From Burkholderiales bacterium (GTDB lineage: Bacteria; Pseudomonadota; Gammaproteobacteria; Burkholderiales; Burkholderiaceae_C), in NCBI GenBank assembly GCA_005793295.1, contig SXSX01000057.1, forward strand, positions 1 to 7,313: a stretch of 7,313 nucleotides of DNA. The letters run 5' to 3'. The notes under the pieces were generated by a model. The model made no database searches and had not been told where the DNA came from. It worked only from the letters and a program-made list of their open reading frames with translations. A program made the translations under genes and the position numbers. Positions 1 through 5,220 of the stretch are shown here, piece after piece. Position 1 is the first letter of the stretch. Each line of letters begins with the position of its first letter.

Positions 1-1701
1 GCACTGGCCCGTGGGGAGTTGCATTGCGTTGGTGCGACTACGTTAGATGAATACCGAAAGTACATTGAAAAGGATGCGGCTCTTGAGCGAAGATTTCAGA
101 AAATACTGGTGGGAGAGCCAAGTGTGGAAGCGACGATTGCGATATTGCGGGGTTTGAAGGAGCGCTATGAGAAGCACCACAACGTAGATATCACCGATCC
201 TGCCATCGTCGCTGCGGCTGAATTGAGCCACCGGTATATCACCGACCGATTTTTGCCCGACAAAGCCATCGACTTGATTGACGAGGCTGCTTCTAAAGTC
301 AAAATTGAGATGGACTCCAAGCCCGAAGTTATGGACAAGCTTGACCGTCGCTTTATCCAACTTCAAATTGAGCGCGAAGCCGTCAAAAAGGAAAAGGACG
401 AAGCATCTCAAAAACGATTTGAACTCATCAACGAAGAGATCTCCCGATTACAAAAAGAGATTGCGGACCTTGACGAAATTTGGAAAGCAGAAAAAGCCAG
501 CGCCTTGGGAAGTAGCCAGGTTCGTGAAGAGATTGAAAAGCTGAAGTTTCAAATTGAAGAACTCACCCGCAAAGGGGATTTCAACAAAGTGGCTGAATTG
601 CAATACGGGAAATTGCCCGAGTTGGAAAAGCGGATGAAAGAGGTGCAGGCGCGGGAAGCAGTTCGTGGGGAGGGAGCGGCTCCGCGCTTATTGCGAACCC
701 AAGTGGGCTCCGAAGAGATTGCTGAGGTGGTGAGCCGCGCCACGGGAATCCCAGTGTCAAAAATGATGCAAGGCGATCGAGAAAAACTTCTCCAAATGGA
801 GGCGAAACTTCATGACCGTGTTGTAGGGCAAGACGAAGCTATTGGCGCAGTATCCAACGCGATACGCCGCTCCCGCTCTGGCCTTTCTGACCCAAACCGA
901 CCCACGGGTTCTTTCTTGTTTTTAGGTCCAACTGGCGTTGGTAAAACTGAGCTATGTAAAACGCTGGCGGGGTTTTTGTTTGACAGCGAAGACCACTTGA
1001 TACGAATCGATATGAGCGAGTTCATGGAAAAGCATTCTGTGGCCCGATTGATTGGTGCGCCTCCCGGTTATGTGGGTTACGAGGAGGGCGGGTATCTGAC
1101 TGAAGCGGTGCGCCGTAAGCCCTATAGCGTTTTGCTCCTTGACGAAGTTGAGAAGGCCCATCCGGATGTATTCAATGTTTTGCTGCAGGTTCTAGATGAT
1201 GGACGGCTCACCGACGGCCAAGGCAGAACAGTGGATTTTAAAAATACGGTGATTGTGATGACCAGTAATATAGGATCTCCATTGATTCAAAGTATGGTGG
1301 GGCAAAGCACTGAGGACATCAAAGATGCGGTCACTGGCGAGTTGAAAAATCACTTCCGCCCTGAGTTTTTAAATCGCATTGACGAAATCGTGGTGTTCCA
1401 TGCCTTAAACGCCTCCCACATTTCGAATATTGCAAAAATTCAGCTGCAGACGTTGATCGCTCGCATGGAGAAAATGGACTATGTTTTGGCAGTTTCTGAT
1501 GCCGCGGTAGCTGAGTTAGCCAAGGTGGGCTTTGATCCTGTGTATGGCGCTCGTCCGCTCAAGCGTGCCATTCAACAGCGACTAGAGAACCCATTGTCGA
1601 AATTGCTGCTGGAGGGAAGCTTCCAGCCTAAGGATGTGATCCAAGTCGGTGTCGATCCGATTCGGGCACCAGGTGAATTTTCTTTCACCAAAGGAACTTA
1701 A
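1..1701 (+). CDS. clpB: ATP-dependent chaperone ClpB (Hsp104-type disaggregase), 5'-truncated
   Basis: The frame is open from base 1 to the TAA at 1699-1701 and gives 566 residues. Roughly 290 N-terminal residues (N domain and most of the first AAA+ module) lie off the left edge, judged against a usual length of about 860. Numbering from the first visible residue, the sequence opens in NBD1 at ARGELHCVGATT (sensor 1), followed by the arginine-finger motif ALERRFQ (28-33). A complete coiled-coil middle domain spans about 110-225, including WKAEKAS and ELQYGKLPELEKRM. This full M domain separates ClpB from ClpA and ClpC. NBD2 has Walker A GPTGVGKT (309-316), pore loop GYVG (Tyr357), Walker B LLLDE (Asp381, Glu382), sensor-1 Asn423, arginine finger in FLNRIDE (Arg459) and sensor-2 GARPLKR (Arg518). 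ClpB hexamers thread aggregated cytosolic proteins with DnaK. No broken motif is seen. The promoter is outside the window, so heat-shock control cannot be judged. Confidence 0.97.
   Translation, partial: ALARGELHCVGATTLDEYRKYIEKDAALERRFQKILVGEPSVEATIAILRGLKERYEKHHNVDITDPAIVAAAELSHRYITDRFLPDKAIDLIDEAASKVKIEMDSKPEVMDKLDRRFIQLQIEREAVKKEKDEASQKRFELINEEISRLQKEIADLDEIWKAEKASALGSSQVREEIEKLKFQIEELTRKGDFNKVAELQYGKLPELEKRMKEVQAREAVRGEGAAPRLLRTQVGSEEIAEVVSRATGIPVSKMMQGDREKLLQMEAKLHDRVVGQDEAIGAVSNAIRRSRSGLSDPNRPTGSFLFLGPTGVGKTELCKTLAGFLFDSEDHLIRIDMSEFMEKHSVARLIGAPPGYVGYEEGGYLTEAVRRKPYSVLLLDEVEKAHPDVFNVLLQVLDDGRLTDGQGRTVDFKNTVIVMTSNIGSPLIQSMVGQSTEDIKDAVTGELKNHFRPEFLNRIDEIVVFHALNASHISNIAKIQLQTLIARMEKMDYVLAVSDAAVAELAKVGFDPVYGARPLKRAIQQRLENPLSKLLLEGSFQPKDVIQVGVDPIRAPGEFSFTKGT
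1672..1689. other. Short perfect inverted repeat at the clpB 3' end
   Basis: GGTGAA (1672-1677) and TTCACC (1684-1689) form a 6-bp perfect stem with a 6-base T-rich loop, inside the last ten codons of clpB. On the minus strand it lies about 20 bases beyond the stop codon of the endopeptidase gene. Neither strand shows a U-tract after the stem, so it is not a standard intrinsic terminator. It is the only stem of note near the 9-base convergent gap and could slow or protect transcripts ending there. It could equally be chance within coding sequence. Confidence 0.25.
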
Positions 1702-1710
1702 GAAGAGGCG

Positions 1711-2262
1711 TTAGGGAGAATTGCCGGCGTTGGTCTCAACAGGGACGCGCCGAGCACCATCAAAACGACGCGCCCAGTAAGCTACACCCATATCTTCGAC
1801 CCGAACCTCGGCGCCAGGTTTGGGCGAGTGAATGAACTTGCCGTTTCCTACATAGATACCGACATGGCTGAACGCCTTTCGCATCGTATTGAAAAAGACC
1901 AGGTCGCCTGGGCGAAGCTCTGATTTTTTGATGGTTTGCGTTGCCGCGGCCTGTTGTGCTGCGTTGCGGGGAAGTGCTAAACCGATAGCCTGCTCGTAAA
2001 TGGCTTTGACAAAACCACTGCAGTCAAACCCCGTTTCTATACTGGTTCCACCAAAGCGGTAGGGGACCCCTAAGAATCCCATGGCACCAATAACTAAGTC
2101 GGATGCCTTGGCCTGCACTTGGGTTGTGACGTCTCCCATCTTGGCAATCAAGCCTTTTTCAGCCAAAAAACCAGCCATATCATCACCCGTCGCCGCCGGC
2201 TCAGCCATAGCAGGGCCACTCGCCAAGGCGAGGGTTGTAATGAGGGTGGCCAGTTTGAGCAT
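1711..2262 (-). CDS. Secreted NlpC/P60 family (C40) peptidoglycan endopeptidase
   Basis: This 183-residue protein begins with a Sec-type signal peptide: Lys3, a hydrophobic core, and a likely cleavage after AMA at residue 20. There is no lipobox cysteine, so it is probably a soluble periplasmic protein. The NlpC/P60 domain spans about 55-170. It has GVPYRFGG, then GFDCSGF with the nucleophile Cys81, then FSHVGIYVG with His133, and FIHSPKPG with His145 as the third triad residue. The family cleaves peptide stems of peptidoglycan, typically the gamma-D-Glu to meso-diaminopimelate bond, during wall growth. Spr (MepS) and NlpC are relatives, but I cannot assign a specific orthologue. Residues 21-54 form a short linker unlike SH3 domains. 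A TAG directly precedes the ATG in frame, so the start cannot lie further upstream, and the next Met (19) would remove the signal peptide. No good Shine-Dalgarno precedes the start. The gene converges on clpB and diverges from the hydrolase gene. Confidence 0.93.
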   Translation of the reverse strand: MLKLATLITTLALASGPAMAEPAATGDDMAGFLAEKGLIAKMGDVTTQVQAKASDLVIGAMGFLGVPYRFGGTSIETGFDCSGFVKAIYEQAIGLALPRNAAQQAAATQTIKKSELRPGDLVFFNTMRKAFSHVGIYVGNGKFIHSPKPGAEVRVEDMGVAYWARRFDGARRVPVETNAGNSP

Positions 2263-2310
2263 CTAGATAGGGTACCACGATTAGACGCGACAGCAGAGAA
2301 AAAACGTGAG

Positions 2311-2326
2311 GAATTAGCGCTAACTC
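2311..2326 (-). promoter_or_regulatory. 16-base near-palindrome at the predicted +1 of the endopeptidase transcript
   Basis: A perfect 10-base palindrome, TTAGCGCTAA (2314-2323), extends to 16 bases with one mismatched pair (2313/2324). On the minus strand it begins where transcription from the TATAAT box should start. In that RNA the mismatch becomes a G-U wobble, giving a 6-bp stem with a GCGC loop at the extreme 5' end. It may be a repressor operator overlapping +1 or a 5'-end stabilising stem-loop. The sequence alone does not decide between these or exclude chance. Confidence 0.4.
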
Positions 2327-2333
2327 ATTGATT

Positions 2334-2361
2334 ATTATAGATTACTGTTGTTTTATTGCAA
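2334..2361 (-). promoter_or_regulatory. Sigma70-type promoter for the NlpC/P60 gene
   Basis: Read on the minus strand, a TTGCAA -35 box (2356-2361, 4 of 6 to consensus) is followed by a 16-base spacer and a perfect TATAAT -10 box (2334-2339). The predicted start near 2327 leaves a leader of about 65 bases before the ATG at 2262. The surrounding DNA is AT-rich compared with the genes. It is the best promoter match in the window. Confidence 0.6.
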
Positions 2362-2398
2362 ACAATGTTGCCAATGCTTAGGTGTGCTTTTGTGACTT

Positions 2399-2427
2399 TT
2401 GGGTGAATATTGCAGATTGGTTATGCT
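2399..2427 (+). promoter_or_regulatory. Weak sigma70-type promoter candidate for the cysteine hydrolase gene
   Basis: TTGGGT (2399-2404, 3 of 6) is followed by a 17-base spacer and TATGCT (2422-2427, 4 of 6). The predicted start near 2434 would give a leader of about 24 bases before the ATG at 2458. Spacing and position fit, but the box matches are poor, so another start in the same 195-base region is possible. Confidence 0.3.
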
Positions 2428-2457
2428 CGCCTTACTTAACCCCAGCGAAAGAACACT

Positions 2458-3072
2458 ATGTTGTTAGAAGCCGATGCAAGTCAGTTAGTTTTGGTGGATT
2501 ACCAAATTCAACTCATGCCTGCGATGTTGGATGCACAGGCGGTACTGGCCAATGCGGTATGTCTTGCCCGACTAGCTCAAGCGATGCAAGTCCCGGTTTT
2601 TGTCACTGAGCAAAGCCCGTCTAAATTGGGCGCCACGGTGCATGATTTGAGCGCAGTACTGAACAAGATGCCTTTTCAGCAACTTGCAAAAATGCAGTTT
2701 AGTGCAGTCGAAGAAGGCTTGGGCGACATGCTGAGGCCGCCGCCTAAGCCGGTTCAAGGAAACGCGCGAAGCCTGCCCAAACACTTGCAAAAAAGTTCCA
2801 GCGATGCAGAACACCGTTCAACCATTCTTTTGGCGGGCTGCGAAGCCCATGTGTGTTTATTACAAACCGCGTTGGATTTATTGGAAGATGAATTCGAGGT
2901 GTGGGTGGTAACGGATGCTTGCAGTTCGCGTACCGAACGCAATCGCGATGCGGCGTTTGACCGTCTTGCGGGCGCCGGGGTGGAATTGGTGACGACGGAA
3001 ATGGTGGCCTTTGAGTGGTTGCGCTCTGCTGAACACCCTGCATTTCGCGAAGTTCAGGCGCTCATCAAATAA
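2458..3072 (+). CDS. Isochorismatase-like cysteine hydrolase (ISOC1/ISOC2 type), substrate unknown
   Basis: The 204-residue protein has the isochorismatase/nicotinamidase alpha-beta fold signatures. The catalytic triad candidates are Asp14 in LVDYQ, Lys78 in LAKMQFS, and Cys133 in GCEAHVCLLQTALDL, which follows the usual cis-peptide position. The C-terminal half, with VVTDACSSR, then the stretch ending AEHPAFREVQALIK, closely resembles the ISOC1/ISOC2 and YcaC-like branch rather than true isochorismatases of siderophore synthesis. There is no signal peptide, so it should be cytosolic. Residues about 90-121, a Pro- and Lys-rich stretch (PPPKPVQ followed by basic and Ser residues), look longer than this loop usually is in the family. 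The start at 2458 has only a weak GAAAG ribosome-binding sequence (2448-2452). The neighbours do not point to a pathway, so the substrate should be left open. The family call is firm. Confidence 0.92.
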   Translation: MLLEADASQLVLVDYQIQLMPAMLDAQAVLANAVCLARLAQAMQVPVFVTEQSPSKLGATVHDLSAVLNKMPFQQLAKMQFSAVEEGLGDMLRPPPKPVQGNARSLPKHLQKSSSDAEHRSTILLAGCEAHVCLLQTALDLLEDEFEVWVVTDACSSRTERNRDAAFDRLAGAGVELVTTEMVAFEWLRSAEHPAFREVQALIK

Positions 3073-3104
3073 GTGCAGTTACCAAGGCATCTGGCCGTTG
3101 CTTA

Positions 3105-3127
3105 AGTCAGCCTCTTGCAAGTTGACT
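3105..3127. other. Imperfect inverted repeat between the hydrolase gene and prpE
   Basis: AGTCAGC (3105-3111) pairs with GTTGACT (3121-3127) through seven positions, one of them G-U, around a 9-base loop that contains most of the palindrome CTTGCAAG (3114-3121). No T-run follows, so it does not look like an intrinsic terminator. The right arm includes TTGACT, a fair -35 box, but no convincing -10 box is correctly spaced after it. It may be an operator or leader structure for prpE, or chance. Confidence 0.25.
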
Positions 3128-3153
3128 GACCATAATGACGCATTGATCTTAAT

Positions 3154-3170
3154 GCCATGGCTGTCATGGC
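3154..3170 (+). other. Small hairpin just upstream of the prpE ribosome-binding site
   Basis: GCCATG (3154-3159) and CATGGC (3165-3170) form a 6-bp perfect stem with a 5-base loop, ending six bases before the GGAG of prpE. The alternative in-frame ATG at 3157 lies inside the stem and has no ribosome-binding sequence, which further argues against it as the prpE start. An effect on translation is possible but unproven. Confidence 0.3.
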
Positions 3171-3176
3171 TTGCTT

Positions 3177-3180
3177 GGAG
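3177..3180 (+). promoter_or_regulatory. Shine-Dalgarno sequence that fixes the prpE start at 3187
   Basis: GGAG is separated by six bases from the ATG at 3187. The other in-frame ATG, at 3157, lies 5' of this site and would add ten residues not expected in PrpE. Starting at 3187 gives 629 residues, close to the usual PrpE length of about 628. Confidence 0.75.
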
Positions 3181-3186
3181 AACTCT

Positions 3187-5076
3187 ATGACTGCTTATGC
3201 CGATTTCCATCGCCGTTCTATCGAAGACCGTGATGGGTTTTGGGCTGAACAAGCCCATTCCATTGAGTGGAAATCACCCGCACAGCAGATTTGCGATTAC
3301 AGCAACCCGCCTTTTGCCCGCTGGTTTGTGGGAGGTACGACTAACCTATGCTACAACGCAGTGGACCGGCATCTAAAAGACCGCCCCAACCAAGCCGCCT
3401 TGATTGCGGTGTCGACAGAAACCAATTCGGAAACGGTTTACACCTTCTCGCAACTGCATGCAGAAGTGCAGCGCATGGCGGCTTCCTTGTTGGACCTTGG
3501 CGTTAAGAAAGGCGACCGCGTCTTAATTTACATGCCCATGATTGCGGAGGCATCGTTTGCCATGTTGGCGTGTGCTCGCATTGGCGCCATTCATTCGGTG
3601 GTATTCGGCGGTTTTGCTGCTGGCTCATTGGCTACGCGTATTGAAGATGCGTCTCCTACGGTGATTGTGAGCGCGGAAGCAGGCTCTCGCGCAGGTAAAG
3701 TGGTGGAGTACAAATCATTGTTAGACGAAGCGATCCGTGTTTCTTCGCACAAGCCGAAAGCGGTTTTGATGGTTGATCGCAAGCTCGCGGCTATGCATTG
3801 GGTGGATGGGCGGGATCACCTGTGGAGCGAGTTGCGTGAAAAGCATCTCCATGCTGTTGTGCCTTGTGAGTGGGTCGAGTCAACGCATCCAAGCTATACC
3901 CTTTACACCAGCGGAACCACAGGAAAACCCAAGGGCGTGCAACGTGACACAGGCGGATACGCTGTTGCGTTGGCCGCCAGCATGAAAAATATTTTTTGCG
4001 GCAAGCCTGGTGAAACATTTTTTTGCACCAGCGACATCGGTTGGGTGGTTGGCCACAGTTACATCATTTACGGCCCACTGATTGGGGGGATGGCAACCAT
4101 TCTTTATGAAGGCCTTCCGATTCGCCCTGATGGTGGTATCTGGTGGAGCTTGGTCGAGAAGTACAAGGTTACGGTCATGTTTAGTGCGCCGACTGCGATA
4201 CGGGTGTTGAAAAAACAAGATCCTGAACTACTCACGAAGTACGACCTAAGCAGCTTGCGTTCTTTATTTTTAGCGGGTGAGCCCTTGGACGAGCCAACCG
4301 CCCAGTGGATTAGCAAGGGCCTAGGTAAAGCCATTATTGACAATTACTGGCAGACTGAAAGCGGTTGGCCTATTTTGACGATTGCCAATGGCGTTGAAAA
4401 AGCCAACAGTAAATTTGGAAGCCCCGGTGTCGCCATGTATGGCTATAACGTGAAGTTGCTTGATGAAGCAACAGGCGAAGAGCTCATAGGCGAAGACAAA
4501 AAAGGGGTTCTTACGATTGAGGGTCCCTTGCCGCCGGGATGTATGCAAACCGTATGGCGCGATGATGAACGTTTTGTGAAAACGTATTGGAACAGTATTC
4601 CTGAAAAAATGGTCTACAACACCTTTGATTGGGCGGTGCGCGACAAGGACGGGTATTACTTTATTCTGGGTCGGACCGATGATGTGATCAACGTTGCCGG
4701 TCACCGTTTGGGGACTCGTGAAATTGAAGAATGTATTTCGGGCCATCCTAATATTTCTGAGGTGGCGGTGGTTGGCGTGGCAGATAACTTAAAAGGCCAA
4801 GTAGCGGTTGCTTTTGCCATTGTGAAAGACGCCAGTGTGTTGATTGACGCTGCAGCGCATGCCAAGTTAGAAGCCGAGGTGATGAAGGTCGTTGACCAGT
4901 CCATTGGTGCAGTCGGTCGACCAGCCCGGGTGTATTTTGTAACGGTTTTACCCAAAACACGCAGCGGAAAACTCTTGCGTCGTGCGATTCAAGCGGTCTG
5001 TGAAGGCCGTGATCCTGGTGACTTAACCACCATGGAAGACCCAAGCGCCCTGCAGCAAATTAAAGCCATGGTTTAA
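3187..5076 (+). CDS. prpE: Propionate-CoA ligase (propionyl-CoA synthetase) PrpE
   Basis: This cytosolic enzyme activates propionate with ATP to propionyl-adenylate and then to propionyl-CoA, feeding the 2-methylcitrate or a related pathway. The 629-residue protein has an ACAS_N region at the start (YADFHRRS) and the adenylate-forming core. The phosphate-binding loop is YTSGTTGKPKG (240-250). The substrate-site motif DNYWQTESGW begins at residue 385 and is typical of PrpE, where acetyl-CoA synthetases usually read DTWWQTE. The hinge is GRTDDVINVAGHR (495-507). The C-terminal PKTRSGK places the catalytic lysine at 595; the equivalent residue in Salmonella PrpE is controlled by reversible lysine acylation. 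The stretch VIVSAEAGSRAGKVVEYK is also PrpE-like. No prpB, prpC, prpD or prpR is visible, so this copy stands apart from a prp cluster within the window. Related short-chain acyl-CoA synthetases are the main alternative. No clear terminator follows. Confidence 0.95.
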   Translation: MTAYADFHRRSIEDRDGFWAEQAHSIEWKSPAQQICDYSNPPFARWFVGGTTNLCYNAVDRHLKDRPNQAALIAVSTETNSETVYTFSQLHAEVQRMAASLLDLGVKKGDRVLIYMPMIAEASFAMLACARIGAIHSVVFGGFAAGSLATRIEDASPTVIVSAEAGSRAGKVVEYKSLLDEAIRVSSHKPKAVLMVDRKLAAMHWVDGRDHLWSELREKHLHAVVPCEWVESTHPSYTLYTSGTTGKPKGVQRDTGGYAVALAASMKNIFCGKPGETFFCTSDIGWVVGHSYIIYGPLIGGMATILYEGLPIRPDGGIWWSLVEKYKVTVMFSAPTAIRVLKKQDPELLTKYDLSSLRSLFLAGEPLDEPTAQWISKGLGKAIIDNYWQTESGWPILTIANGVEKANSKFGSPGVAMYGYNVKLLDEATGEELIGEDKKGVLTIEGPLPPGCMQTVWRDDERFVKTYWNSIPEKMVYNTFDWAVRDKDGYYFILGRTDDVINVAGHRLGTREIEECISGHPNISEVAVVGVADNLKGQVAVAFAIVKDASVLIDAAAHAKLEAEVMKVVDQSIGAVGRPARVYFVTVLPKTRSGKLLRRAIQAVCEGRDPGDLTTMEDPSALQQIKAMV

Positions 5077-5144
5077 CCATATCGGTCTTTTCGGTGGCAA
5101 AATGCGAAGTGTTACTGAGGCCTTTAAGCCCTAGTCGCATCCGC

Positions 5145-5154
5145 TAACCGGTTA
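5145..5154. other. Perfect 10-base palindrome in the prpE-sucA intergenic region
   Basis: TAACCGGTTA is a perfect dyad about 65 bases before the sucA start codon, with flanking GC dinucleotides that match if one base is bulged. I see no convincing -35/-10 pair in this 144-base gap to tie it to a promoter. It is a plausible operator half-site pair, but a 10-base palindrome can occur by chance. Confidence 0.25.
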
Positions 5155-5205
5155 AGCCGTGCCGCGGAAGGTTTATCAACCAACTTATGTTTCCCAAAGG
5201 GGAAC

Positions 5206-5210
5206 GGAGG
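5206..5210 (+). promoter_or_regulatory. Shine-Dalgarno sequence for sucA
   Basis: A full GGAGG core lies 10 bases before the ATG at 5221. The spacing is somewhat long, but this is the strongest ribosome-binding sequence in the window and supports high expression from the 5221 start. Confidence 0.7.
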
Positions 5211-5220
5211 TCAGCGAAAA

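Noticed and set aside
43..411. Minus-strand open frame of 122 codons antisense to clpB
   Set aside because: It lies wholly within the conserved clpB coding frame, its translation matches no recognisable family, and it has no ribosome-binding site. It is a coding shadow.
3157..3186. Upstream ATG at 3157 as the prpE start
   Set aside because: It has no Shine-Dalgarno, sits inside a hairpin, and would add ten residues to a protein that already has the family's normal length from 3187.
4321..4746. Minus-strand open frame of 141 codons antisense to prpE
   Set aside because: It overlaps the most conserved part of the PrpE frame, and its composition reflects the complementary strand of that gene. 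No domain is recognised.
5068..5080. Perfect inverted repeat ATGGTT-T-AACCAT over the prpE stop codon, considered as a terminator
   Set aside because: As RNA only a 5-bp AU-rich stem with a 3-base loop is possible, and the following T-run is short and offset, so it is too weak to call.
5102..5140. ATGCGA / TCGCAT arms 27 bases apart downstream of prpE
   Set aside because: Six-base complementary arms at this distance are expected by chance in a gap of this size, the inner pairing is poor, and no T-run follows.
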